From CAYXUW01 sp964468375 (lineage in GTDB: Bacteria > Planctomycetota > Phycisphaerae > Sedimentisphaerales > Anaerobacaceae): a DNA stretch of 64,000 nucleotides. Shown piece by piece: positions 27,210 through 36,366 of the stretch. Made by a program: the position numbers and the translations under genes. The notes under the pieces were generated by a model, which saw only the letters and a list, made by a program, of their open reading frames with translations, searched no databases and was not told the origin of the DNA. The stretch lies in the NCBI GenBank assembly GCA_964468375.1, contig CAYXUW010000002.1, positions 27,333 through 91,332 on the forward strand. The letters run 5' to 3'. The number at the start of each line of letters is the position of its first letter. Within the stretch, counting starts at the first letter, position 1.

Positions 27210-28154
27210 TTGGCAAAAACAAAGAAAATAGCAGACGATTTTCTCCTTTATGCCTCGATTCTGAAAAGAGCTATCAGGCAGCATGCGCAGGAGATGAGGT
27301 ATTTTTTCAAAGCTAAAAAACATTATCTGCGTGATGGGTACCCGAAGAGCAATCCCGCATTATTTTTGAGAAAAAAAGCCCACCATTTAGAACGCTGTTT
27401 GTTTGCACCTCATCTATATCCTCCTCACGTAGCGGAGAACGCGGCAAAAGAAATCGAGAAGATATTAATGAACAATGAAAATCTGCCGACCGAACAAAGA
27501 AAGTGGGCACAGAAAATACTTCAGGAGTATAAAGCTAAAGCCCAAAAGAACACTTCTGTTTTCTGCCCTATGCTAATAAATGATATAACTCGCAAGGAGT
27601 CGTCGCTTACTACCAAAGATTTGATGAATTTGATACGCCAGCGTCGTTCGCGAAGAATCTTTGTTGACACGCCCCTCACAGACTCTGAAAAAGCAGCAAT
27701 TTGCCAGGCGGCGCAATATGCCCCTTCCTCCTGCAATCGGCAGACTCTCTATTTGATTTTTGTAGAAGAGCCGCAGCTTAAGGATTTCGTAGCTTCCACT
27801 ATACCTGGCGGTTGCCAGTTCTTTTCTAAAGCGCCGTGTATCTTGCTGCTGATTTCCGACGCTGGCGACTATAGATACCCGGAAGATAGAATGATTCCGT
27901 TTATCGAAGGAGCCGCAGCTGTCCAGAATATTTACCTGCTTTGCGAAACGATGGATCTGGGATGTTGCTGGGGTTCGTATACAAGCTTTGGAAGCGTTGC
28001 CAATGAAAATGAAGTGCGAAAAAAACTCAAAATACCTGACACGCATATAATAGTTGCTTCTCTGGCTATTGGAAAAAGTAACCAGGCCGTTTGCGAAATA
28101 CCAAGAGACCTCCCGGAAAAAAGGTTTGCCACTAACTACTATGAAAACAGTTGA
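27210..28154 (+). CDS. Nitroreductase-family flavoprotein with N-terminal helical extension
   Basis: 314-aa protein. The C-terminal ~175 residues are nitroreductase-like: IRQRRSRRIFVDTPLTDSEK is the FMN-binding start, QYAPSSCNRQTLYLIFV the conserved N-R-Q/P segment, and GAAAVQNIYLLCETMDLGCCWG the dimer helix. The first ~135 residues are charged and helical, without a motif I recognise. It starts with TTG three bases after the glycosyltransferase. Nitroreductase-fold enzymes use FMN to oxidise or reduce varied substrates, and their role in polysaccharide loci is not established. It overlaps the next gene by 14 bases, suggesting a shared function. Confidence 0.8.
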   Translation: MAKTKKIADDFLLYASILKRAIRQHAQEMRYFFKAKKHYLRDGYPKSNPALFLRKKAHHLERCLFAPHLYPPHVAENAAKEIEKILMNNENLPTEQRKWAQKILQEYKAKAQKNTSVFCPMLINDITRKESSLTTKDLMNLIRQRRSRRIFVDTPLTDSEKAAICQAAQYAPSSCNRQTLYLIFVEEPQLKDFVASTIPGGCQFFSKAPCILLLISDAGDYRYPEDRMIPFIEGAAAVQNIYLLCETMDLGCCWGSYTSFGSVANENEVRKKLKIPDTHIIVASLAIGKSNQAVCEIPRDLPEKRFATNYYENS

Positions 28155-29523
28155 TACTGATTTTAATCTCGATCAAAAAGCCCAAGAGTTGGTTAACATC
28201 ATAAAAACCCGTTTTATTACAACAGACGGACTGTTGGCGAGAAACTATCCTCCTACGAACCGGACGCTTTTTACCGATTTTGATGACATTGTTCCTTTTT
28301 TCATCTTCTTTGATGAAACTGAATTTCTGCTGTCGCAGGTCGAAATAATTCGAGAAAAGAATGAATCTTTGCTTTCACTTTGCAGCACAGATGGCGTTTT
28401 AGTAACCCGCACTATCGATGAATGGTTTGGTGGACTTTATGCACTTTTGGAAAAAACAACTGATGATGCTACTTACAACCTGTTAAAGGAGTCTGTTGAA
28501 TTTGTTCTCGAGCACCTGATGGTAGATGGTTTCTTCTCTGCTGCATTCTACACGAAGAATAAAAAAGCGGTTTCTTTTTATGAGCCTTGGTCAGCTGGCC
28601 TGTTAGAGACCTTCTGTGAAATGAGAGAACAGTTCCCAACCGGTTTTGAGCAAGCTCAAAAAGTTTTGCGAAATTGGGTCCAGGATGACTATTTCAAAAC
28701 TTATCACCTTTTCCCATATCGGGTATATTCGTCACCTGTAAAAAAGCTCGTTCAGAATACAATTTTATCAAGGTTCTTCCCAACCCAGCGTCATAGCAGG
28801 CCGCCCACTGTCGGCAGGCCCTGCAAGACTCGCGTACTTAAAAATTTGGTAAAGCAGTTACTTTTCTATTCGATTAATGGTTTATACAGCCAGTTGATGA
28901 AATCCAATTCAACGTGTGCCTTTGCTCTTCTGGAATTTTATAAAACTACAAAAGATGAATTCTGGCTGCAAAGTCTTATTGAATGGATTTTAAGCGCGAT
29001 CGAAAACTTCTGCGAAAGCGGAAAAGTATATATGGAATTTGTTCCCAAAAAAAGAACTAAAAGAGATGCTGGAATAACACCGGCGTTTATCCTCACCGAT
29101 GTTATCTGTGATACGGTCTATTTTGCTGGAGAGCATATCGGTCAGTATAAAGACAAATTTATGGCCACCGTGGAGGAAATAATAGATTATGCATGGCAGA
29201 ACCGGTTAGAAAACGGATTGGTTCCATATCGCGATGGAGGCGACTTTGCTCACATTGATAGCCAAGTTGATTTTGGAGTTTCTCTCAGAAGATATGCACA
29301 ATTAACTGGCCAGCAAAGTTACATAGAAAAATCAATAGAATTAACAAAGAAAGCTTTTGAAGCACATTATTCCCCTGATGGTTATTTTACTTATTCCGGT
29401 AATGTACCCAGGCACATAATTGACCCGAAATATAATGCGCTGCTGCTTAAAGGATTTGTCAATCTTATTACAATTGATAGGCCTTTGTACCCAGATTATT
29501 ATTCTTTATTCAAGGATAGATAG
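28141..29523 (+). CDS. Uncharacterised helical protein, possible (alpha/alpha)-toroid sugar-acting enzyme
   Basis: 461-aa protein I do not recognise. Repeated helical hairpins with aromatic-acidic patches (TIDEWFGGLYALLEK; FFSAAFYTKNKKAVSFYEPW; NGLVPYRDGGDFAHIDSQVDFGVSLRRY; HYSPDGYFTYSG) recall (alpha/alpha)6-toroid glycosidases, lyases or epimerases. It has no signal peptide, so it would act in the cytoplasm. Its ATG lies 14 bases inside the end of the nitroreductase gene; the frame is open further upstream, but only within that gene. Fold assignment is by eye only. Confidence 0.55.
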   Translation: MKTVDTDFNLDQKAQELVNIIKTRFITTDGLLARNYPPTNRTLFTDFDDIVPFFIFFDETEFLLSQVEIIREKNESLLSLCSTDGVLVTRTIDEWFGGLYALLEKTTDDATYNLLKESVEFVLEHLMVDGFFSAAFYTKNKKAVSFYEPWSAGLLETFCEMREQFPTGFEQAQKVLRNWVQDDYFKTYHLFPYRVYSSPVKKLVQNTILSRFFPTQRHSRPPTVGRPCKTRVLKNLVKQLLFYSINGLYSQLMKSNSTCAFALLEFYKTTKDEFWLQSLIEWILSAIENFCESGKVYMEFVPKKRTKRDAGITPAFILTDVICDTVYFAGEHIGQYKDKFMATVEEIIDYAWQNRLENGLVPYRDGGDFAHIDSQVDFGVSLRRYAQLTGQQSYIEKSIELTKKAFEAHYSPDGYFTYSGNVPRHIIDPKYNALLLKGFVNLITIDRPLYPDYYSLFKDR

Positions 29524-29556
29524 TGTTAAACTTGTTCCCTTGTTGAAAGTTTTATT

Positions 29557-30333
29557 ATGCATTTGAAGTTCTGGTTTAAAACAGCTCTTTATCGTTTTGT
29601 TCCTGGTGGCTATGGGTATATCCGTCACCTTCGCAGATTCCGCGATCCGAGCTATGTCTATAACCGTGATAAGCACAGCGTTCGTAATAAACATCATATT
29701 CAAAGTGGCTGGAAAGAAAAGAACCAGAAAGATTTCCACTATAGGGATTACAAGGACTACCAGGAGTATGTAAATCACCAGAGCCAGAAATTTGAGGAGA
29801 TACTGAAAGTACGCGGCGGTTTTACAAACCGGGTGATAACTGCTTATCGCTACAGATTTTATCGTCGATTTCGTCATTTGTTTGCTTTTTTGCCTAAGTC
29901 AGCACAGATTATTTGCGCCGGTGCACGCCAGGGGACGGAAGTCGAGGTTCTGCGGGATATAGGATTCAAAAGTGCTTATGGCATCGATTTGAATCCCGGA
30001 CCTGATAATAAGTTTGTCCGTGTCGGTGATTTTATACATATGGAAAATCCCGATTCTTCCATTGATATGATTTACTGTAACGCTGTAGACCATGCATTCG
30101 ACCTCGAAGTTTTTTTTTCCGAGCATTCCCGCGTGATAAAGCCGGATGGATATGCACTTTATGATATCGCTCTGCAGCAGGGAAACCAAAAGCAGGGCGC
30201 ATTCGAGGCCGTCGGATGGGAATCAGAGGAAGCTCTTTTCCTTTTGATGCTTAAGCATTTCAAAAGAGTAGTAAAAGTAGAAACAGAACCCGGCTGGAAG
30301 TGGATGTTATTGCAGGGAAAAGCACACACATAG
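29557..30333 (+). CDS. Class I SAM-dependent methyltransferase-like protein
   Basis: 258 aa. Motif I is unusual: IICAGARQGTEVEVLRDIG has Ala-Arg where most enzymes have G-x-G. YGIDLNPGP (motif II), HMENPDSSIDMIYCNAVDHAFDLEVFF and RVIKPDGYALYDI follow as in type-11 methyltransferases. The N-terminal ~90 residues are very rich in Tyr, Arg and His. It belongs to a group of methyltransferases around 29.5-34.2 kb. Catalytic competence is uncertain because of the altered first motif. Confidence 0.7.
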   Translation: MHLKFWFKTALYRFVPGGYGYIRHLRRFRDPSYVYNRDKHSVRNKHHIQSGWKEKNQKDFHYRDYKDYQEYVNHQSQKFEEILKVRGGFTNRVITAYRYRFYRRFRHLFAFLPKSAQIICAGARQGTEVEVLRDIGFKSAYGIDLNPGPDNKFVRVGDFIHMENPDSSIDMIYCNAVDHAFDLEVFFSEHSRVIKPDGYALYDIALQQGNQKQGAFEAVGWESEEALFLLMLKHFKRVVKVETEPGWKWMLLQGKAHT

Positions 30334-30346
30334 CACATCTTTTATA

Positions 30347-31333
30347 ATGAGCATAAAATCAGCAACAAAAAGTTTGTTTCCGTATGTAAAAAGAATGCAA
30401 TTTAAAAAAGCCTTCTCGGTAGTTTTGCACCGTCTGGATTATTACGTAAACATAAAAGTCCTTAAAAAAAGAGAGGTTATTAGAAAAGTAAATGGTTGCC
30501 CAATGATTTTAAACTTTGATGAACCGGGGCTGTCAAAAGACTTAATGATTCATCGGACAAGAGAACTTTCAGAAACCGAAACGGTTGCAAAAATCGTAAA
30601 GCCGGGTATGTGCATTTTAGAAATAGGTGCAAATGTCGGCTACTATACCCTTCTTATGGCTAAGTTAATCGGCAAAAGCGGGAAAATATACGCCTACGAA
30701 CCTTATCCTGAAAGTGTGGATATTTTGACCAGGAATGTAGAATTAAACAACTTCACTGATATTGTGGAGATTCATAATCGTGCCGTCTCCGGCAAAAACA
30801 GTATTCAAAAACTATACCTTGGCAGTGCCTCAAATGTTCACAGCTTAATAAACTACAAAACCGATGACAGCAACGCCGACTATATCGAGGTCGAAACCAA
30901 GGATATCAAAGAAATATTATTAGAAAGTGACAGAAAAATTGACTTGATAAGAATGGACATTGAAGGCCACGAACGAGAGCTTTTTAATAGATTGAGCGGC
31001 GACATTAGCTCGGTCTTGCCAGCTCGAATATTTTTTGAGATTCATCCTTTGGGGGATATCGATCCGGATCCGACATTTACAGGGCCCTTAACGAATATAC
31101 TGGAATTAGGTTATCACCCTGAATTGGTTATCTCATCTTCTAATGTCCATGCCAAAAAAAGATTTGACGAACTGACAGGCTATCAGCCCTTTAAAGTTGT
31201 CAACATCAATACAAGTAAAAGCTATTTATATGACAGCATAGGGACCTCTGATTTATTGAAGGTTGCTGCGAGACGACCTAAAATAACAAGGGCTATTTTA
31301 CTAAAACGTCAAGAAATGTGTTCTGTAAGGTGA
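30347..31333 (+). CDS. FkbM-family methyltransferase
   Basis: 328 aa. MCILEIGANVGYYTLLMAKL is the FkbM SAM-binding signature, IYAYEPYPESVDILTRNVEL the second motif, and IDLIRMDIEGHERELF the conserved D-I-E-G-x-E segment of this family. FkbM-type enzymes O-methylate sugars and polyketides. A ~70-residue N-terminal region precedes the domain. The start ATG lies 14 bases after the preceding gene. Confidence 0.87.
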   Translation: MSIKSATKSLFPYVKRMQFKKAFSVVLHRLDYYVNIKVLKKREVIRKVNGCPMILNFDEPGLSKDLMIHRTRELSETETVAKIVKPGMCILEIGANVGYYTLLMAKLIGKSGKIYAYEPYPESVDILTRNVELNNFTDIVEIHNRAVSGKNSIQKLYLGSASNVHSLINYKTDDSNADYIEVETKDIKEILLESDRKIDLIRMDIEGHERELFNRLSGDISSVLPARIFFEIHPLGDIDPDPTFTGPLTNILELGYHPELVISSSNVHAKKRFDELTGYQPFKVVNINTSKSYLYDSIGTSDLLKVAARRPKITRAILLKRQEMCSVR

Positions 31334-31335
31334 GT

Positions 31336-32124
31336 ATGGCAACAGGCGAAAAAGTCGAAACACGTGGTCACGTTGTGGGTTTTAGAGAAGAAATTGACAA
31401 TGTGGCTCACAAGGGTAAGGATGCGTTTTTCACTTGGTTTGATAGCGCCAAGAATGCTGACACGGCATTTTTGAGAGGGCAATGGGATTTTATGGTTCAT
31501 ATAGCTCTACCGCTATCTAAATATATCAGCAGCCCTGAAGACAAGATTGCTCTTGAGATAGGACACGGTGGAGGAAGAATTTTATTGGCTGCTTGTAGAA
31601 GTTTTAAAAAAACAATAGGTGTTGATGTTCACGATAACAACAAATTGGTTGAAGAGGAGCTTAAAAGTCGTGGTGTATCTAATTTTGAGCTACTTAAATC
31701 TGATGGAAGCACGATACCTGTCGAAGATTCTGCCGTAGATATTGTCTATTCTTTTATTGTCTTACAGCATGTGGAAAAAATTGCCGTTTTTAAACGCTAC
31801 CTGGAAGAAACCCATCGTGTGTTAAAATCTGGAGGAATTGCTGTATTGTATTTTGGTCGGAAGTTTTTTTGCCGTTTAAACAGCAATTCTAGATTTAGTT
31901 ATTCAATTGACTGTTTACTCGAGAGATTATTACTCAGAAGGGGATTTGAGGAAATCCCTGCAAAAGTAAATTTTAAGAATTTGGTAATCTCTTTGAGATA
32001 CGCCGAAAAGCTTGCCAAGAGGTGCGGATTTATTACTTTGAACAGATGTGTGTCACATAAAAAGGTTCCGGATGGAATCTCTTTATACGGAGGTCAACAC
32101 GGCTTGGTTTTAAAGAAACCATGA
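31336..32124 (+). CDS. Class I SAM-dependent methyltransferase
   Basis: 262 aa. LEIGHGGGRILLAACR is motif I, TIGVDVHDNNKL motif II, and IPVEDSAVDIVYSFIVLQHVEK with RVLKSGGIAVLYF the later ones. A GTG at 31318 also opens the frame, but the ATG at 31336 has AAGG five bases upstream and follows the preceding stop codon directly. The C-terminus carries a short cap region (~185-250). Confidence 0.82.
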   Translation: MATGEKVETRGHVVGFREEIDNVAHKGKDAFFTWFDSAKNADTAFLRGQWDFMVHIALPLSKYISSPEDKIALEIGHGGGRILLAACRSFKKTIGVDVHDNNKLVEEELKSRGVSNFELLKSDGSTIPVEDSAVDIVYSFIVLQHVEKIAVFKRYLEETHRVLKSGGIAVLYFGRKFFCRLNSNSRFSYSIDCLLERLLLRRGFEEIPAKVNFKNLVISLRYAEKLAKRCGFITLNRCVSHKKVPDGISLYGGQHGLVLKKP

Positions 32125-32143
32125 GCAATACTTTCACAAACTT

Positions 32144-33235
32144 ATGCTAACAAGCAATTATTCCAAACAATCCCAGACAGCCTGTTACAGAATGTTAAGA
32201 ACCATTAAAGATTCTATAGGAAATACGATAAGTCACAGAGACCTCTATTATGTGGTGGAAGGTGCGAATTGGTCCATAGACCACGATGGCCGTTCTATCA
32301 CAGCAAACCTGCGTAATATTAGTTCTATAGTTGTCACAACCTGTCGCGGCATAAGAAACAGTATAGTGCATTTTGGTTCAGTTAACACATTCCTAAATAA
32401 TAACGGGCCAAAGCTCCCCTGCAAAAGCAACAAATTAATAGTAACTTGGTTTCACGTCTCACCTGGCGATAGACGGGTTGAATTCATCCCCGAAGTGGCC
32501 AAATATGTAGATTTGTGGCATACTTCCTGTAACATCACTAAGGATAAACTGACAGAATTAGGACTACCGGAAGAAAAAATAACCGTAATTCCTCTTGGTG
32601 TTAATCTGAGGGTCTTTGGCATACCAACACCGGAGCAGAAGCAAAATATCCGTTCTAAATTGGGCATCTCAAAGGATAAAATTGCTATCGGCTCCTTTCA
32701 AAAAGATGGTAATGGGTGGGGCGAAGGACTGGAACCAAAAATGATAAAAGGGCCTGATGTTTTTTGTGATGTAATCGAGAAGATGAGCCGTCAATATGAT
32801 TTGTTCGTAGTACTCACAGGCCCGGCCCGTGGTTACGTCAAACGCAGACTCGAGAGCTTGGGTATTCCTTACTCACACCATTTTCTCAACGACCCCGATG
32901 AAGTCGCTTGGTATTACAAGGCACTGGACCTTTACATTGCGACCGGCCGCCAAGAAGGTGGCCCCAAATCTCTGGTTGAATCCTTGGCCAGCGGCGTTCC
33001 GTTGATATCCACAAAAGCTGGTATGGCACCCGATATTGTTACCGATGGTGAAAATGCTTTCTTATGTGACGTCGATGATGTTGACCAAATAGTGAAAAAA
33101 AGCACAACAATTCTGGAAGATAAAAGCATAAAAGAAAAAATTGTTGCCAAAGGATTGATAACGGCACGTCAGTTCGATTGGAGTAGTATTGCTCAGCAAT
33201 ACGAAAATCATCTCTACAAACTTTTTCTACAGTAA
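32144..33235 (+). CDS. Glycosyltransferase family 4 protein
   Basis: 363-aa GT-B enzyme. VTWFHVSPGDRRVEF is an acceptor-lobe signature, ITVIPLGVNLRVFGIP the hinge, and the E-x7-E donor motif is EGGPKSLVESLASGVPLI. WYYKALDLYIATGR precedes it as in many capsular enzymes. Residues 1-40 are poorly conserved and basic. It lies among methyltransferases, suggesting an alternating transfer-and-methylate assembly. Confidence 0.87.
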   Translation: MLTSNYSKQSQTACYRMLRTIKDSIGNTISHRDLYYVVEGANWSIDHDGRSITANLRNISSIVVTTCRGIRNSIVHFGSVNTFLNNNGPKLPCKSNKLIVTWFHVSPGDRRVEFIPEVAKYVDLWHTSCNITKDKLTELGLPEEKITVIPLGVNLRVFGIPTPEQKQNIRSKLGISKDKIAIGSFQKDGNGWGEGLEPKMIKGPDVFCDVIEKMSRQYDLFVVLTGPARGYVKRRLESLGIPYSHHFLNDPDEVAWYYKALDLYIATGRQEGGPKSLVESLASGVPLISTKAGMAPDIVTDGENAFLCDVDDVDQIVKKSTTILEDKSIKEKIVAKGLITARQFDWSSIAQQYENHLYKLFLQ

Positions 33236-33258
33236 TTACACGTACCCACAGAAAAATC

Positions 33259-33287
33259 TTGATTATGAATCGTAATTCAAGTATATA
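33259..33287 (+). promoter_or_regulatory. Internal promoter candidate
   Basis: TTGATT (33259-33264), 17 bases, TATATA (33282-33287), in the 83-base gap upstream of the ATG at 33319. It is one of the few real gaps in the 24-40 kb run and could restart transcription for the last seven + strand genes. Confidence 0.45.
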
Positions 33288-33318
33288 TACCCTGTGACTT
33301 TTCATTTTAGGATTAAGG

Positions 33319-34188
33319 ATGATAGCTAAAGCGAAAGCAATTAAAACAAAAATGAAGAACTGGACCGTAGCATTAAGACAGTCTTGTGACTTTTTCAGCA
33401 ATAAGCGGAAATGGTACGAAGATTTGTGTGAGTATTATAAGGTAACACCGCAGCAAGCCAAGGATTTAGGAGCTCGTTCCGCCACCCGTAGGCCGGATTT
33501 CCCGGCTTCACCGACAACAAACGCCGTCTCTGGTATGACAATGGCCGAAGTTTGGGAAAGTAAACCCCGTAACACCGCTGAGGAGATCTACCAATGGCAA
33601 AAAGATTTGGGTTCTTGGATTTCTTTTCGCCAGTGTTATTATCACAGATACGACAGTTTCCACTGGCTTACTAAAGACCTTCCGTCCGGAAGTAAATATT
33701 GTGAATACGCCTGCGGAACTGCACCAATATGCAACTGGATTGTGGAAAATGTGAGAGACCGCGTATTTCACCTTACAACGGTAGACGTTGATTGTGAGCA
33801 TCGGGTTTTTGGTGAATGGCGCCTTACAAAAAGAATCGAACGCAGCGGTAGGCCGTTCACATTACAGGCCCTGATTTCCGAACCTGATGCTCCGCTGCCT
33901 TTGAAAGACCAATATGATGTTATAAGCATTATTGAGGCCCTCGTTCTTATTCATAATCCGCTCAAGGTGGTTCAGCACGTAACAGAGCACCTTCGAAAAG
34001 GTGGTAAGCTATGGGAAACATATACCGTTATGGATGACCCTCGAACAAAGGACTGGATATCTTTCCGGCAGGCACAGGAGCAGAGACCTGCTGTTTTTGA
34101 TTACATACGCGCAAACTATAAACTCCTCGAAGGGCCTGACCCGGATACTCCAAAAGACTCCGGAAGACGATGCTGGGAAAAATTATAA
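33319..34188 (+). CDS. Putative SAM-dependent methyltransferase
   Basis: 289 aa. YCEYACGTAPICNWIVENV resembles a degenerate motif I (E-x-A-C-G-T) and LTTVDVDCEHRVFGEW a motif II. QYDVISIIEALVLIHNPLKVVQHVTEHLRKGGKLW matches the later strands and helix of type-11/12 methyltransferases. The N-terminal ~110 residues are charged and helical, with a Trp-rich end (WQKDLGSWISFRQ). The C-terminus ends RRCWEKL with no extra domain. The call rests on the overall pattern; the exact family is uncertain. Confidence 0.65.
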   Translation: MIAKAKAIKTKMKNWTVALRQSCDFFSNKRKWYEDLCEYYKVTPQQAKDLGARSATRRPDFPASPTTNAVSGMTMAEVWESKPRNTAEEIYQWQKDLGSWISFRQCYYHRYDSFHWLTKDLPSGSKYCEYACGTAPICNWIVENVRDRVFHLTTVDVDCEHRVFGEWRLTKRIERSGRPFTLQALISEPDAPLPLKDQYDVISIIEALVLIHNPLKVVQHVTEHLRKGGKLWETYTVMDDPRTKDWISFRQAQEQRPAVFDYIRANYKLLEGPDPDTPKDSGRRCWEKL

Positions 34189-34206
34189 GCACTTAAACCA
34201 TTTATA

Positions 34207-35232
34207 ATGGTAAAGGTTCACATTCTCTTTGAATTTCAACAGGGTCCTTGGGGCGGCGGCAATCAGTTTCTTAAATCTTTGAAGAAATATCTGCATTCGA
34301 TAGGCGCGTACGACGAAAATGTTGAAGCAGCCCAGCTAATCCTATTCAATAGTCATCAATGCATTGGCAGAGTTGCCAAAGCGAAGTTAAGTCACCCTGA
34401 AAAAACATTTGTTCACCGAATTGATGGTCCAATTCGCCTTTACAGCGGGAAAAACGATAAGCGGGATGATGTTGTGTTCGCAGCAAATAAATACCTGGCT
34501 GATGCCACAGTCTTTCAGTCCATCTGGTCACAGCAGCAGAATCATCTTTTAGGACTGCCCCCAAAAGCATTCGAAACGATAATCCCAAATGCACCTGAAC
34601 CGATAATCTTCAATCGTTCTGAAAGCAGGCTTTTTTCGACAGACCGTAAAACTCGACTGATTGCTACAAGCTGGTCTCCTAATTGGAAAAAAGGATTCGA
34701 CGTTTATCAATGGCTGGATGAAAACCTTGACTTTAGTAGTTATGAGATGGTTTTTGTCGGCAAGTCCCCTGTCCAATTCAAAAATATCGAAATTCTCTCG
34801 CCGTTAAGCAGCGAGGACATTGCCAAAAAGCTAAAAGAAAGCGATATTTTCATTTTTGCCTCCCCCATTGAGGCTTGCTCTAATTCCTTGTTGGAAGCAC
34901 TTCACTGCGGATTGCCTGCCATCGGGCCTAGTCAGAGCAGTACCCCGGAAATCATCGGAGCAGGGGGGGAAACTTTTTCCAAACCTGATGAAATACCCGA
35001 TTTACTCGGGAAAATAAGAAAAAACTATCATCAATATCAAATCAGCATTAGTAATCCATCAATAGAAGATATTGGAAAGCGATATTATGATTTTATGATG
35101 GGCGTCAAACCCTCCGGGGGAAAAACAAAGTTTTCTGCTTGGAAAAGCTGCTTATATATCCAGAAAACTATTATCACCCAGAAGCTTTCTGAGCGAATTA
35201 GCAACATCAAAAGGTCCCTCGGGTGGCGCTGA
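34207..35232 (+). CDS. Glycosyltransferase family 4 protein
   Basis: 341-aa GT-B enzyme with a shortened N-lobe. FEFQQGPWGGGNQFLKSL starts the acceptor domain, KTFVHRIDGPIRLYSG contains the conserved His-Arg-x-Asp-Gly stretch, TIIPNAPEP is the hinge, and the E-x7-E motif reads EACSNSLLEALHCGLPAI. It begins with ATG 18 bases after the preceding gene and ends six bases before the next. Confidence 0.86.
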   Translation: MVKVHILFEFQQGPWGGGNQFLKSLKKYLHSIGAYDENVEAAQLILFNSHQCIGRVAKAKLSHPEKTFVHRIDGPIRLYSGKNDKRDDVVFAANKYLADATVFQSIWSQQQNHLLGLPPKAFETIIPNAPEPIIFNRSESRLFSTDRKTRLIATSWSPNWKKGFDVYQWLDENLDFSSYEMVFVGKSPVQFKNIEILSPLSSEDIAKKLKESDIFIFASPIEACSNSLLEALHCGLPAIGPSQSSTPEIIGAGGETFSKPDEIPDLLGKIRKNYHQYQISISNPSIEDIGKRYYDFMMGVKPSGGKTKFSAWKSCLYIQKTIITQKLSERISNIKRSLGWR

Positions 35233-35238
35233 TATCTT

Positions 35239-36366
35239 ATGCAGCTTGCCTTATTTTTCACGCGTGGTGTTTCCCTCAAACTCTGGCTTGATACAGGGCT
35301 GTTTGACCGTGAGAAACAGTTATACGAACAGCATCTTCGCGGTGGATACCTTGAAAAAGTATATTGGCTGACTTACGGCAGAGACGATGCGAAGATGGCT
35401 GTTGAACTCAAAGCTACGGGTCGGCTGCATCCGGATATAATAGTGCTTCCGATGCCGCGCCTGTTTTGTAGTGCTCTGCTCTACTCTTTTCTGATGCCGG
35501 TAATCCACTTTGCCCGGCTTCGTAGCTGCGATATCTTCAAAACCAATCAAATGGACGGCAGTTGGACAGCCGTATTCGCCAAATGGCTGTATCGAAAACC
35601 CCTTATTGTTAGAAGCGGCTATACATGGTCTCTCCTTAAAAAAAAGCACAATGTGGCAAAGTACAAACGAAAACTAATTGGTCTCATCGAAGCTCTTGCA
35701 TATAGAAATGCTGATATAGCTGTAGTCACCAGCGGAGAACAAGCCAATTATATTTCTAAACGATACTCAGTACTCGAAGGTAAACTTAGGGTAATACCAA
35801 ATTATATTGATACACAGCTTTTCGCACCGAAAGAACAGGGTAATAGGCATTCTGACCGCATCATTTTCGTTGGTAGACTCAACGAGGAGAAAAATCTCTT
35901 TAATCTCATCGAAGCTATAACCCGGACTGATTTCACGCTCGATATCTACGGCGAAGGTAATATCCGCCCTCAGATGGAGGAGCAGGTAAAAAAACTCGGC
36001 GCAAAGGTCAATTTTATGGGCGTGGTTCCGAATAACGAATTACCGGATATACTCAATCGTTACCAATACTTCGTTCTTTCTTCTTATTATGAAGGAATGC
36101 CTAAAAGTTTGTTAGAAGCGCTCGCCTGCGGCTTGGTATGCATCGGTACAAATGTAGGGGGAATCAGCGGTATTATAAAGGATGGAATCAATGGATATTT
36201 AGCCGATGGAACTGACCCGCCGGTTCTCGCAGAGGCGATAGGAAGAGCCGTTCGATTGCCGAAAGATTCCGTTACGGCGGAGGCAGTGCAGCGGGTCCGA
36301 AATAATTTCTCGCTCAAAAATGTGGCCGAACAGGAAAAAGAAGTAATCGCAAGCTTGAATATATGA
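35239..36366 (+). CDS. Glycosyltransferase family 4 protein
   Basis: 375-aa GT-B enzyme. IFKTNQMDGSWTAVFAKWL and IVRSGYTWSLLKKK are acceptor-lobe features shared with capsule and O-antigen transferases. LRVIPNYIDTQLFAP is the hinge, IIFVGRLNEEKNL the donor-lobe start, and EGMPKSLLEALACGLVCI the E-x7-E motif. The TGA stop overlaps the ATG of the following methyltransferase (ATGA), implying coupled translation. Confidence 0.9.
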   Translation: MQLALFFTRGVSLKLWLDTGLFDREKQLYEQHLRGGYLEKVYWLTYGRDDAKMAVELKATGRLHPDIIVLPMPRLFCSALLYSFLMPVIHFARLRSCDIFKTNQMDGSWTAVFAKWLYRKPLIVRSGYTWSLLKKKHNVAKYKRKLIGLIEALAYRNADIAVVTSGEQANYISKRYSVLEGKLRVIPNYIDTQLFAPKEQGNRHSDRIIFVGRLNEEKNLFNLIEAITRTDFTLDIYGEGNIRPQMEEQVKKLGAKVNFMGVVPNNELPDILNRYQYFVLSSYYEGMPKSLLEALACGLVCIGTNVGGISGIIKDGINGYLADGTDPPVLAEAIGRAVRLPKDSVTAEAVQRVRNNFSLKNVAEQEKEVIASLNI

